A stretch of 64,000 bases of DNA from Cyanoderma ruficeps (GCA_008694505.1 VZDJ01000174.1:5164601-5228600), one strand, 5' to 3'. Counted from the first letter of the stretch, positions 52,601 through 61,925 are shown. Notes: generated from the letters alone by a model not told the origin. Made by a program: numbers and translations.

Positions 52601-55600
52601 AGTAAAGTAAACAATTACATACAGGAAGGGGCAAAAAAATAATAAAAATGTACAGTAACACTCACATGATCTATTTTCTTCAAAATTTCAATTTCTGTAT
52701 TGATATTTAAAGCTGGGTTCTATTAAAAGAATCAAATACCATATTGGGTAAGACAGAGCTGTTCTGGAATAAGACATACGAGAAATAAGAGACAACACCA
52801 TAAAAGACATAATTTCATGCCTTTCACTACTGTAAGTGACTATAACATACAAATTTTTTCCATAAAATGATCAGGTGCCTTCAGTGAATTAAATAAATAC
52901 AGTGCTGTCACTATCTGGAACAAGATATTACTCCAGACATCCAATTTCACTGCAGGTTAGAAATCTCCAACGAATTTCCAAATTAAAACCAGAATAAAAT
53001 TCTTTTTGCTTATATACTTGTATTGTATTTAAACAGCTTTTCTCCCTCCAAGATGTTTTGCAGATGGGCCAACCTAAAATTACATGCTACTCTCTCCTAT
53101 TTTGCAAGATAACATAAACAGATTCTACAATCTGTGGCTTAGGCTCAGCTAATGAAATCAACTCAGCGGGGTTTTGTTTTTGTTTTTTTCTTCTTCCAAT
53201 CCAAATCAATCATCTTGGAACACACAACTCAACCCATACACAACATTCCAGATATTCTCCTGTGTCTGTTTTGTAGAATGGCATGTATTAGTAATTGTAA
53301 TTCACAACAGCATCTTGAGCCAGTTGTCTTTGTTCTTCTCCAAATTCTGGCTTCTGCCATTAGACACATGAAAAGCCCTTCCCAAAAGGCTTCAGACAAT
53401 TTTCATAAAATGTATTATGATGAAGCATTTAACAAAATTAGCTTAGTTGGGACATTTTTGGTCAAGACTCTGCTGGTTATGATGTGTCTATCTGAGGCAT
53501 TTTAGAACATAAACCAAACCCTACAAGACTCCACACCTTGTACACATCCCACTAACAGTTCTAAATGATGAACATAATGGAATGTGGCCAAGGAATAAAA
53601 ACAAGCATTTCCTACAGAATTCCGTACAAAAGCATTTTGAAATTAAATACAGAAGACATTAAGCAAGGAAATCCTCATGTGAAGATAGCTGAGGAGTCAG
53701 AGAAGTTACCAAATATTCCAGGGCCACTGCAAGGTGGCCAAGACAGACAGAAATACTTACTGCCTCGCTCAGGCCACTCGCCATAAACTTCCGTTTATTG
53801 ATGATTTTCACTGCAACTTTGTTACAGGTGCTCTTCTCAAATGCCAGTTTGACTTCTCCACAGGCACCACTAAAACAAGAGCACAGCTCTGTCAAAAATC
53901 TGTGTAACAGGTGCAGGCAAATGAAAGCATAATTTGGAGCTGGCTGCTTTCTAGCTTTTTTTCTAAACCCCAAACCAATTAGAGAGACAAAGCCAAAATT
54001 CCTGTTTAAATTGTTGTAAAGAACATGTTTACTCACATGTTAGAAGTTTCTCCCCTTTTTTTCTGTTAAAACAGCAGCTCGGTTAATACTGGAAACAATT
54101 CCAGCACAAGATACTGATTAGGATAATGAACTTAACCCTTTCTACTCAGGGAAGGAGGATGCTTACCTTCCCAAAGTCTTTGACATGATATATTTCTCTC
54201 TGAATTCTTTAGGAAACATCATCTGGTCGTCCACCGTAAGATCAGAAAATACAAACACTGGGAAGAAAAGTGGAGATCATTTTCTTATTATTAAGTTTCA
54301 GATTTTTATTAGAACAAAACAGCTATTTCAGTTTCATGAGCTTTTATAGGTGACAATATAACTGAGAAAATACTGCCTGCTAGAGGAAAAACTTACTATA
54401 TGCTGTAAATTAAAGCAGCTATGGGTTAGCAAGGTGATCTTATTGCTGAACAATTACATTTTGGGATTAAATTCTTAACAGTCTTTAACTAATTAACTAC
54501 ATTTAAGGACAAAAGGAGCAAAAATTTCAATGTCCCAGTAGAGATCAAAGAGAAGTAATAATTAGGAAGACAGCATCTTAGTGGAAAATCAATACAAAGA
54601 AACAGAAGCCCAGCCCTGTTTATTTTTAAGAGGATTTTCTATTTATTATGCAGCATCTGGTTAGGTATCTGTTGGGTTGTTTTTCTGACTTTTCTTGAAT
54701 AGTCTGTTTCCCCTGTTCCCACCATCATATGCACAGCTCCCGAAGCCAAAAGTGTTTCAAAACCAGGAAAATAACTATAAAAGTTTATATTTTAGTAAAG
54801 CTTTATCTGATGCAGATTTTTTAAATTTTCCTTTTCACTTTTTTCCCCTAGGGTTGACAGGGACATGGATAATTTTTATGTGAATACTAAAACACCTATT
54901 AATGAGCTGTGCTCATGAAGCAGCTCAGCTCCCAAGAAATATACTCAAACAAATGCAGAAACAACCTCTTAGTCAATGCTAAAAAACCTACTGAAGTTAA
55001 AGCATATTTTACCCTTATTGGTCTGTACAGACAATGCAATTTCAGAGTTGTGTGTCAGTGGGAGCCTCTTCCCTTTTCCAACAAGCTGTCTGTTAACAAA
55101 TGTCCCATTTGCACTGTGGTCTTCAATGTAGGCAACAAAAGAATTTTTTGGACCCATTTCCTCAAAGAGAAAAAAAATGGGGGAGATGACAGTAAAGAAC
55201 AAATGACTTTACAATAAAGACAGATACTCTAGAAATTTACTATTGTTGACTCAAGAAATGAGAGTGTGAGTTTATTTCATAAACCATATAAATGAGACAT
55301 TGCCAAAAGTCAAGTTAAAGGAGTCAGCCCTGAAGATATTTTGATTTCTTTAGGATCTCTGCCCCAAAGTCTCTTTTGAATTATGCCAAAATAGATGGAA
55401 AGTTAACATTTTTGGCACTTACCCTGAAAATTCGGAAGTGCTTCTTGCTATAGTTTTGGTAGAAGCCAGTCTCAGACAACCCTAGCTTAGAAAAACTGTA
55501 ATCACAGCTTTTGTCTCTCCCAAACCAGTATTCCTCATTCACACAGTCTGCAGAGGAAGGCAAAGTACAGCAGAGAGAGAACACAACATTGCAGGAAGTT

Positions 55601-56305
55601 AATAACTGTGGCACTACAGAATGATTCAAATGGTAATGAATACGGTAACAGAGACAAGGTTCTTCCCATAGAATCAAGTTTTTCTTAACTCGTACAAAGC
55701 ACCACACCTTGTCAAATCCTTTCATAATTTTACCCTCTTTAGCAGTGGTAATTTTCAGTTCACCTTCAGCAATATAGAGATCTATAACTAAATAAAATAT
55801 TTTTTTTTTTTAAAAATGAAGCATGTAACAAAGAATATGAACACCCCAGAATTTCTGTAAGTCTATGGAAGTTGTGTATCCCAGCACTCGGTGTGAACAC
55901 TGCAATGTAGTATGGAATAAAACATCATAGCAAAAAGTTGCATACCTAAATTTGCTTGTGCCTAATTTGAAAATGAAAAGACATTGCTCTTCATCAAGCT
56001 GCTCAGAACTTTTCTTTACAAAGAAACCAAGAGGTTTATTACAGTATGCACGTACCACAGTTGCTGAAACCTTTTGCAAGTGCAAAAAGTCGACCCCAAG
56101 GCTGAGGAACCAGCTCTTCAGATTCCTGGTCCTCCGGGATGGATGGAAGCTCCTGAGTGGGAACAGTGTCCAAGGAACTGAGAGTCCCAGAACTTGAGGA
56201 AGACTGACTAGTGCTCTGTGACCCACTGGACGAGGAACTGGTACCACTCTGTGCCTGCTGGCCACTCTGAGACTGCTGTGTTTCACCTCCAGTCTCTCGA
56301 GACAT
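46566..56305 (-). CDS. CHEK2: CHEK2 checkpoint kinase 2, complete coding sequence in 14 exons
   Basis: Gene-level entry joining 56056-56305, 55423-55547, 55013-55160, 54167-54257, 53761-53869, 52666-52719, 52050-52111, 51458-51557, 50881-50967, 50004-50167, 49673-49788, 48254-48339, 47262-47342 and 46566-46661: 1569 bases, 522 residues plus stop (human 543). CHK2 is a nuclear Ser/Thr kinase activated by ATM after DNA breaks, acting on p53, CDC25 and BRCA1. Residues 1-65 form the SQ/TQ cluster, with T50-Q51 matching human T68. The FHA domain spans about 88-185 (GRDKS, YSKKHF, NGTFVN). The kinase domain has ATP lysine K226, HRDLKPEN at 322-329, DFG at 345-347, GTP and APE. RKRP in the last exon matches the human nuclear localisation signal. 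The coding lengths of human exons 3 to 14 are all reproduced. The start follows the MSRE match. Confidence 0.97.
47262..47342 (-). CDS. CHEK2: CHEK2 exon 14
   Basis: 81 bases, acceptor TTTTTGCAG, donor GTATGT. Reads [18 protein letters not shown], then VNPPETSKM. Length equals the human exon but sequence is diverged after the first helix. Confidence 0.92.
48254..48339 (-). CDS. CHEK2: CHEK2 exon 13
   Basis: 86 bases, acceptor TATCTTAG, donor GTAGGG. Reads [20 protein letters not shown], then ALEHPWLQ, the end of the kinase domain with its conserved arginine (SKR). Confidence 0.97.
49673..49788 (-). CDS. CHEK2: CHEK2 exon 12
   Basis: 116 bases, acceptor TTATACAG, donor GTATGA, ends in phase 1. 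Reads [20 protein letters not shown], then [11 protein letters not shown], the C-lobe after helix F. Confidence 0.96.
50004..50167 (-). CDS. CHEK2: CHEK2 exon 11: activation segment
   Basis: 164 bases. The acceptor is GAG with a short pyrimidine tract, weaker than the others; the donor is GTAAGA. Reads [20 protein letters not shown], then [11 protein letters not shown], and ends [10 protein letters not shown]360 and T364 match human autophosphorylation sites T383 and T387. Human H371, R382 and T389 are replaced by Q348, N359 and M366. Confidence 0.95.
50881..50967 (-). CDS. CHEK2: CHEK2 exon 10: catalytic loop
   Basis: 87 bases, acceptor GTATTTAG, donor GTAAGG. Reads [19 protein letters not shown], then [10 protein letters not shown]. 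Catalytic aspartate D324 and lysine K326 are present. Confidence 0.97.
51127..51215. repeat. A/C-rich low-complexity tract in CHEK2 intron
   Basis: About 90 bases of A-runs broken by C (CAAAATCAAATCAAAACAAA and similar). A comparable tract lies at about 50510-50585. No function inferred. Confidence 0.7.
51458..51557 (-). CDS. CHEK2: CHEK2 exon 9: hinge and helices D-E
   Basis: 100 bases, acceptor GTTTTAG, donor GTACAT. Reads [10 protein letters not shown] and [13 protein letters not shown]. Confidence 0.96.
52050..52111 (-). CDS. CHEK2: CHEK2 exon 8
   Basis: 62 bases, acceptor TCTGTTAG, donor GTAAGT. Reads [20 protein letters not shown], part of the N-lobe sheet leading into the hinge. Confidence 0.96.
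52666..52719 (-). CDS. CHEK2: CHEK2 exon 7: helix C
   Basis: 54 bases, acceptor TTAATAG, donor GTGAGT. Reads [18 protein letters not shown]; the glutamate of helix C that pairs with the ATP lysine is in this segment. Confidence 0.95.
53761..53869 (-). CDS. CHEK2: CHEK2 exon 6: glycine-rich loop and ATP lysine
   Basis: 109 bases, acceptor GTTTTAG, donor GTAAGT, ends in phase 0. Contains [20 protein letters not shown] followed by VKII, where the lysine (residue 226) matches human K249. The exon ends LSEA, where human has AREA. Confidence 0.96.
54167..54257 (-). CDS. CHEK2: CHEK2 exon 5: FHA end and kinase start
   Basis: 91 bases, acceptor CTTCCCAG, donor GTAAGC, ends in phase 2. Reads [12 protein letters not shown] through to YIMSKTLG, the entry to the glycine-rich loop. 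Confidence 0.96.
55013..55160 (-). CDS. CHEK2: CHEK2 exon 4: FHA domain core
   Basis: 148 bases, acceptor CTTTGAG, donor GTAAAA, ends in phase 1. Contains [19 protein letters not shown] and the FHA asparagine in GTFVN, then GKGKRLPL and NSEIALSV. Confidence 0.97.
55423..55547 (-). CDS. CHEK2: CHEK2 exon 3: start of FHA domain
   Basis: 125 bases, acceptor CTCTGCAG, donor GTAAGT. Contains [13 protein letters not shown] and [10 protein letters not shown], including the arginine and the serine-lysine pair that contact phosphothreonine in FHA domains. The loop between ([12 protein letters not shown]) is diverged from human. Confidence 0.96.
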
Positions 56306-56310
56306 GTTGG
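56056..56310 (-). CDS. CHEK2: CHEK2 exon 2: start codon and SQ/TQ cluster
   Basis: The acceptor TTTGAAG lies just above 56310. Five untranslated bases precede the ATG at 56303-56305; the donor GTACGT follows 56056, in phase 1. It encodes residues 1-83 with TQ or SQ at 9, 12, 29, 33 and 50, a serine-rich run and SIPEDQ. It is shorter than the human exon, mainly through loss of repeats in the SQ-rich part. Confidence 0.95.
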
Positions 56311-57163
56311 CTTCAAAGAGAATGTTGAAAGAAACGCAATTACTACAGCAAAGTAAAACTGGCAAACACTCACAGACTGCGCTATTAATGTCCAAGTCCA
56401 TTCTCGGGCTCAAAGAAGTAAAACTTCCAAACAAAGCGTGCATGTCCGGGCTATACATAAATTCCCGGGAATGTTGCAGACCGGGATGTTTTTCCTTTTA
56501 AAAGGCAACGCGGAGCGGCCTCTGCTGGTTCTAAAGCAGAACTAACCTTTATTCCCGGCTTGCTACCGAGGACCTCAGCGCTCACATTGGTACAGGCATG
56601 GACGGCGCTCTGACAGCATCTCCGCACGGAGCAAGGCACCACGGCTGCTCCCCAAAACAAAGAGGAAATCTGAAAGGAGTAAGAACTGTAAAATGACATA
56701 ACTTTCCTTGAAAGTGCCCGAGAGATTTATCACAGCTGTACACGATAACTATACAAAAACCCTGCCAGATTCAGACACCCACCACAGCCCTGGCAGCTGT
56801 TGGCACAGCCAGTGTCTCCTTGCCCCGTTACAGCCCGGAAATTCATACCCTGTGGTGCCTCCTTCTCCATTTAAATGTTGCACCACCCAGCACACCCTTA
56901 CAGCCAACTTTCTCCAACACATCAGTGCTCACCGGGGCTCCTGGAACGTCCACGAGCCTTCCAACCTTACCACCTGTATATCGGGTTTTTAGCTGCATGC
57001 CATAGAGTTTAATGTATACTTCTCCTTATCGGTTTGCTACATTTCATTACAGCCATAAGACCACAACAGCTCCCAAGTTCCCTCCCACGTCCCGTTTGTT
57101 ACAGGTGTTTACAAACACAGGCAAGGCCCAGGGCTCCGCCCGCAGACGGAACAGCATCACGGA

Positions 57164-57360
57164 ACCATCTGGGTTGGAAAACACAGAGGCCATCGAGTCC
57201 AACCGCTTCCCCGGCACTGCCAATGCCGCCACCGGCCCTGTCCCCTGGTTCCACATCCAGACAGCTGTGGAACCCCTCGAGGTGTGGTGACTCCACCTCT
57301 GACCTGGGCAGCTCTTTCCATAAAGGAATTTTCCCTCGTATCCAACCTAAACCTCCCTCT
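57164..57360 (-). repeat. CR1 LINE 3' fragment, antisense, beside the CHEK2/HSCB promoter
   Basis: ATCACGGAACCATCTGGGTT, GGCCATCGAGTCCAACCGCT, CAGACAGCTGTGGAACCCCT, CTCTTTCCATAAAGGAATTT and GTATCCAACCTAAACCTCCC are reversed CR1 landmarks. It is GC-raised relative to other copies and merges into the CpG island. Confidence 0.85.
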
Positions 57361-57622
57361 AAACGCTCAGACGGCGGGGCCGGGCCAGCAGCGGCCGCCT
57401 CGCACCGTGCGGAGCGGCGCGGCCGAGCCCCCGTGCAGTCAGCGCCCGGCCCAGCCCCGCCCGGAGAGCACTGCTGCCCCACGATCGACACCGGCACCAG
57501 CGGCCCCGCCGTCCCCACTGAGCACTGCGGCCCCGTCCCGGGAGAAGCGGCGGGGAGCAGGCTGTGGCGGCCCCCGGGCAGGGGAGGGAGCGGGGAAGGG
57601 CCGGAGCGAGACCCGAACTCAC

Positions 57623-57690
57623 GGCTCGCGGGGCTCGCGCCGTCGGGCCGGGGCCGCCGTGCGCGCCGCGCGCGCGCCCGCAGCGCAGCC
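57623..57690 (-). promoter_or_regulatory. CHEK2: Tentative CHEK2 non-coding exon 1 and start region
   Basis: A minus-strand donor GTGAGT (plus-strand ACTCAC at 57617-57622) lies in the CpG island about 110 bases from the HSCB start codon. Human CHEK2 has a non-coding first exon close to HSCB, so this donor is a reasonable 3' end for it. Alternative donors exist near 56.54-56.59 kb. The upper edge is a guess. Confidence 0.4.
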
Positions 57691-57693
57691 AAT
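57689..57693 (+). promoter_or_regulatory. CCAAT box (NF-Y-type)
   Basis: CAGCCAATGAGCGGGCGG context fits an NF-Y site (CCAATSR) next to a GC box, in the narrow space between the two divergent genes. Confidence 0.6.
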
Positions 57694-57734
57694 GAGCGGG
57701 CGGCCCGCGCGGGGGCCGCCGGGAGCGGGGCGCG

Positions 57735-57922
57735 ATGCGGGCGGTGCTGCGGGCGCGGCTCGGGTGGGCACTCCGCGGGGCCGCGCTGGGCCGCGCCCCG
57801 GGACCGCCGTGCTGGAGCTGCGGCGCTGCGCTGCCCGCCGGCGATGGGCCGCGCTTCTGCCTCGGCTGCCAGGCTCTACAGCCGCCGGCGCCGCGGCCTG
57901 ACCTTTTCCGCCTGATGGACTG
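57735..57922 (+). CDS. HSCB: HSCB exon 1: targeting peptide and zinc-binding CXXC pairs
   Basis: ATG at 57735, donor GTGAGT after 57922, ends in phase 2. Contains PPCWSCGAAL and RFCLGCQALQ, then PDLFRLMD. The reading frame runs in strongly CpG-rich DNA, but the cysteine pattern and LMD match human. Confidence 0.94.
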
Positions 57923-60903
57923 GTGAGTGTGGGCGGGGCGGCCGCGGGCCCGGCCGGCCGCGGGTCTCACCCGCCTTGTGTCCTGCAGTGACCGCTCCTT
58001 TCGCATCGACGCGCAGCGGCTGCAGCAGCGGTTCCGGAGCCTGCAGCGCGCCGTCCACCCCGACCGCTTCGGCCAGAGGCCGCCGGTGAGCGCCGGGCCG
58101 GGCGGGAGCCCCGGGCGGGGGAGCCGGGCCGGGAGGGGCCCGCGGGGCTCGGTGACCGCCGGATGAACTCGCCTTTGGCCTTCGGCTGCCTGGCGGGATC
58201 GCAGTGTCGAGTCCCCACCTCTCTCCCGCTCGGGGAGTGAGGGGATTCGCCCGTGTTTGTCTTTCGGTGCTCAGAAGAGACTGCCATGGATTTGCGGTGG
58301 AGGTGGACGATGAGGGGCCGCTGCGGTTCGTCAGGCCTTAGCTGAGTGCAGTGACACAGTTGCCAGGTCCACAGAGCCTTCTCAATCTCACACACGGACT
58401 GGTGTGGGGACGCTGGTGTTCCGATGTAACAAAGTGTATTTTGCCACTTGTAATTAGGTTCCAATTATTTGCCGTCCATTTGCAGAAAGAGCAGTACTAC
58501 TCTGAGCAACACTCTTCCCTGATCAACAAGGCCTACCAGATCCTGCTGAACCCTCTGAGCCGAGGCCTCTATCTAGTAAGGTCTCCGTTAGGTATTCCAG
58601 TGTTCCTGTAACTAACCCTGGGGGCTGATGCTGCTGTTAGGGAACTCACCTTCCGTTCAGTCCTTAGTGTGCTCATTTACATTCCTCTGAAGAGCATCAC
58701 CAGAGATTAAAGGGAGACCAGAACCAAGTTTGTCCAAAAATCAATGAGCATATAATCTCATTTGCTATTCATTTTACACTAATTTGTCTTTCACATCACA
58801 CGTGGTGTTTGGCGATGGCTGCTTATTCAGAGTTTCAGTCTGGCCCATGGCAGCCTTTTTAATGTTTTTTTTTGGCTTTGGGTAACTGCTGATTTTTATG
58901 CTCATCCTATGTATGGAGTTAATTTTCAGACTGATTCTATGCACTGTAGTTTATTGGATATGAATCTGAGTATGCCCTATGAAGAGACTTAATATTAAAG
59001 AAAATAATTCCCATTGAAATAGATGTGGGAATATTTATTTTCAAATTCCCATTTCCTCTGCCAGCTGGAGCTGAGTGGAGTGGAGCCAGTACAAGAGACA
59101 GACTGTGATGCAGACTCAGCATTCCTTATGGAAATCATGGAAATTAATGAGAAATTAGCAGAGGCCAAAAATGAGAATAGCCTTGAAGAAATTGAAACTT
59201 TAATTAAAGGTAGGTTATGATTTGAGGAATTTGTACAGAACTAATATACTGAATCTTGTGTAATACATAATGTCTTCAATTTGTGTTAGTCTGGAATTGA
59301 CTTACTGCAAGAGCTTCTGCCTTGTGTCCCCCTTTTCCAGTGTTGTCTTTCCCCATTTATGCACTGAACATGACATCTGTCTTGAGAATATTTGTATAAC
59401 AGAACTTATTCTGATGTCAAAATAAATCTATATAGACAATAAAAAGGAATTTACTCAACCTTCATCAGGTGGGGCCTAGTCAGTTGCTCCCAAGAAAAAA
59501 ACTGTCAGAATGAAGTTGAACAAAATGCTTGTCTGACTTTTCCACTTTCCCACCACAGGCAGTCAGAATGCAGTGGTATAAAATATCATAAGTATAACAA
59601 GAAGTGAATGAAATCATTTGTTTTGCAGTTAAACAAGAAGAACTGACCAAAGAGGTGACTGCAGCTTTTGAACGAGGTACCTGTTGTTATGGAGTTTTTA
59701 GTTGCCATACATACCTGTCAAATGCTTAAAGCTCCACATGCTCTTACTGGCAAATATTTCCTGAGCTATGGAACAGAAATACTGCATTAACAAGGGTTCT
59801 TTGTTAGGTATTTAGAATAAGTACTTCTAAACTGACATTCCTGCTGATTTGGAAAATTCAGGACCTCACATTAAAAAAAAAATTCCAGTACAAAAGTTCC
59901 ATTCATCTTGCATCTAAATAATCATTTTGACTGGGAATGTAGATGCTGAGAAATTATTTGTGTGTTTCCCAGAATACTGGGAAGGACAGACTTCACCTTA
60001 GACGTATTCTGAGGTTTCACACTTGAATTTGGGAGATGATGTTTTGCAGTCCTGGAGCTGCAGCAGAGCAGTGAGTGCTGTTCTTTGCAGTGAACGCCAC
60101 AGAATCTGTGTGGCAAGTAAAGGCCTGTTCAGCCTAAGGTTTTGGGACTTCTGTACAATAATCAACATAACTTTATTCTACAACCACTGGATAGGCACAA
60201 GCTCGAACCATTCCCGAGCTTCTGAAGCTGGGAAGAAACCTTTGTAGTTCTGTGCCAGGTCCAGGTGTGTGTAACTGTAAACATCAAAGTAGTGCTGGCT
60301 GCGCCTGCCTGTGAGGAGTTACACTCTGTTACTCTGTGCCCTGAGAAGGACTGTGTTGCATTTGTCTGTAGGTCATAAACCACCCTCCCCTTTAACTGAG
60401 AAATTGTTTCAGTATCAGTTTTGGAATTGGCACTATCTGGACCAGACTCCTCCTCATTTGCATTTTTCAGTTGTCAGTTGGTCTATTTATACACATTTAA
60501 ACGAAAACATTTGTCTTGCCTAGTGGGTAGATCAATACTGCAACCACTTTACAGAAGTCATTAAGAGCTATTCATTTACATTTCTTTTCCAAATTGTTCA
60601 TTGTTTCATGTTTTGTGGAACATTTGAGTTGAGATGTTCCCAAACCATCTGAGATTAAAACAATAGGCAGCATGGTTTTAATAGTGTCTGAGTCCTTGCA
60701 GCTCACAACTCTTGGTACTAAAACAGGTGCTGTCACTGAAACCTTGAGACTCATTTTGAGAATGCAAATTCACCTCTCTCTGTAAACTAGTAATGTTTTA
60801 TTTCATTTCAGATGATCTTCAAGAAGCCAAGAAGCTGCTAGCAAAAATGAAGTATTTTGCAAACTTAGAGGATAAATTAAAGGCCAAGAAGATCCCTTCC
60901 TGA
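57735..60903 (+). CDS. HSCB: HSCB mitochondrial iron-sulfur cluster co-chaperone, complete in 6 exons
   Basis: Gene-level entry joining 57735-57922, 57989-58085, 58486-58575, 59065-59209, 59629-59676 and 60812-60903: 660 bases, 219 residues plus stop (human 235). HSCB is the J-type co-chaperone that brings the scaffold ISCU with its Fe-S cluster to HSPA9 in mitochondria. Residues 1-22 are arginine- and alanine-rich without acidic residues, as a mitochondrial targeting sequence should be. Cysteines 26, 29, 42 and 45 form the two CXXC pairs of the vertebrate N-terminal zinc-binding domain. The J-domain covers about 57-135 with HPD at 86-88. The C-terminal ISCU-binding helices start near FLMEIMEINEKLAEA. 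All splice sites are GT-AG and phases agree. The start is the first ATG in frame after the CCAAT box. Confidence 0.97.
57989..58085 (+). CDS. HSCB: HSCB exon 2: J-domain with HPD
   Basis: Acceptor TCCTGCAG, donor GTGAGC, 97 bases. Reads RSFRIDAQRLQQRFRSLQR, then AVHPDRFGQRPP. The HPD tripeptide that stimulates Hsp70 ATPase is intact. Intron 1 is only 66 bases. Confidence 0.95.
58486..58575 (+). CDS. HSCB: HSCB exon 3: J-domain helix III
   Basis: Acceptor TTTGCAG, donor GTAAGG, 90 bases, phase 0 at both ends. Reads KEQYYSEQHSSLINKAYQIL, then LNPLSRGLYL. Confidence 0.97.
59065..59209 (+). CDS. HSCB: HSCB exon 4: start of ISCU-binding C-terminal domain
   Basis: Acceptor CTCTGCCAG, donor GTAGGT, 145 bases, ends in phase 1. 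Reads LELSGVEPVQETDCD, then AFLMEIMEINEKLAEAKNEN. Confidence 0.96.
59629..59676 (+). CDS. HSCB: HSCB exon 5
   Basis: Acceptor TTTTGCAG, donor GTACCT, 48 bases. Reads VKQEELTKEVTAAFER across the junctions, matching human AKQKEFTDNVSSAFEQ. Confidence 0.94.
60812..60903 (+). CDS. HSCB: HSCB exon 6 with stop
   Basis: Acceptor TTCATTTCAG, stop TGA at 60901-60903. Reads DDLQEAKKLLAKMKYFANLE, then DKLKAKKIPS, matching the human C-terminus ending LKKIPL. Confidence 0.97.
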
Positions 60904-60942
60904 TGTTGCCTCCTTTGCTATTAAGAGTCAGTGCTATTTTCA

Positions 60943-60948
60943 ATTAAA
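60943..60948 (+). terminator. HSCB: HSCB polyadenylation signal, proximal (ATTAAA)
   Basis: ATTAAA 40 bases after the stop, with a GT-rich stretch (TGGTGTTTGTTTCC) about 30 bases downstream, a good configuration. A canonical AATAAA at 61031-61036 is an alternative. Confidence 0.55.
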
Positions 60949-61030
60949 CAAATGGTTTTGTTATCAAAATCAGACCAATGGTGTTTGTTTCCTATACTTC
61001 CATTAAAAGCTTTAATTCTGAGAGGAGGAA

Positions 61031-61036
61031 AATAAA
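61031..61036 (+). terminator. HSCB: HSCB polyadenylation signal, distal (AATAAA)
   Basis: Canonical hexamer about 128 bases after the stop; the downstream GT-rich element is weaker than at the proximal site. Confidence 0.45.
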
Positions 61037-61125
61037 TGCAAAAGAAATCCCATGCTTGCTGCAGCAGTTCACTAACAAAAATAAACCAAATTGAAATCCC
61101 AGGAACTCTTGTCGGGATACAAACT

Positions 61126-61169
61126 TTTATTACAAATACCAGTAATTCAGAGAGGTGCTGTACTTTATT
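61126..61169 (-). terminator. GLUT11-like gene polyadenylation signals
   Basis: Two minus-strand AATAAA hexamers (plus TTTATT at 61126-61131 and 61164-61169), about 540-580 bases past the stop. They face the HSCB signals about 100 bases away. Confidence 0.5.
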
Positions 61170-61706
61170 GTACAGTACAGTAGTAGGATTGGATGAGGAA
61201 TGTCTTTAAGGCTTTCAAAGTTACATAGTTGGAAAAACAGACACCAAATATCCCTATCTCTACATAAACTGGAATGTTTCAAATATTCTCAGTTACCAGT
61301 TTTTGTGTGGGTTTTAACAAGAACTCAGAGTGTTACACTCAGCAAAGCATTTGGATGCACCCCATGACCCAAACTGAGGACAGGGCTCTGAAATACAAGA
61401 TGAGTCACTGAATTTTCTGCAGAAATCTGCCAGAGAGGCTCACTGAACATTCTCCCTGGCATTTCTGCACTCCTACAGCACCAGGTTACAGCTAAACATC
61501 AAGTTTTCTGTGGATAATACAATATATTGTTAATAGTATTTCAGTAATACATGTTTTAACAGCATTTCAGCAATACTAACTTGCCTTTAGTTACACTTCC
61601 TCTAAATACACAGGAAGATTTAATAAGCCACTTGATCATGTACTACACTCCTAATTTAGAAGACTATATTCATAATTCTCACTGAAGTTCTGTTGCATTT
61701 GTGAAA

Positions 61707-61925
61707 TTATGCAGAAATCTTTAAAAATTCATCTTGAAGTTGTCTCCTTTCATAAAGCTCCGTTTCCTTTTTCCTGGCATTTCTTCCAAAATTAAGCTTG
61801 TGAAATTCCTTTTTGATTTCCAGAAAAGATTTGTTTTTTGTCTCAGGAATTACGAGGAAGATGAAAGCAGCAACAAAGAAGCACTCCAGTAAGAACACCA
61901 CAAAACAATACTGCTTCAGTCCATT
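61707..61925 (-). CDS. GLUT11-like last exon (helix 12, PETK motif, tail)
   Basis: Acceptor TATTTTCAG, stop TAA at 61707-61709, 72 codons. Reads [20 protein letters not shown], then [20 protein letters not shown] and a charged tail ending [10 protein letters not shown]. Confidence 0.9.
   Translation of the reverse strand, partial: NGLKQYCFVVFLLECFFVAAFIFLVIPETKNKSFLEIKKEFHKLNFGRNARKKETELYERRQLQDEFLKISA

Larger units (their letters stand above)
57360..58150. promoter_or_regulatory. Bidirectional CpG-island promoter of CHEK2 and HSCB
   Basis: About 790 bases dense in CpG covering the inferred CHEK2 first exon and HSCB exons 1 and 2. A CCAAT box (57689-57693, plus strand) lies 42 bases before the HSCB start codon, next to GGGCGG-like GC boxes. 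No TATA box. Head-to-head CHEK2-HSCB is also the human arrangement. Confidence 0.75.
58576..60811. other. HSCB: HSCB introns 3-5
   Basis: Apart from exons 4 and 5, no repeat family or extra exon is recognised. Short open frames here lack splice support. Confidence 0.6.

Noticed and set aside
55810..56458. 187-codon frame overlapping CHEK2 exon 2
   Set aside because: It is out of the CHEK2 frame and crosses into the intron. The MSRE frame in the same place is the real coding sequence.
56451..56699. Alternative CHEK2 first exon
   Set aside because: Possible donors (GTGAGC, GTTAGT) exist near 56.54-56.59 kb, but CpG density is modest and the head-to-head island at 57.6 kb fits the known human arrangement better.
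57034..58006. Plus- and minus-strand frames of about 200-290 codons around the HSCB start
   Set aside because: CpG-island shadows of HSCB exon 1 and the CHEK2 upstream region; no homology.
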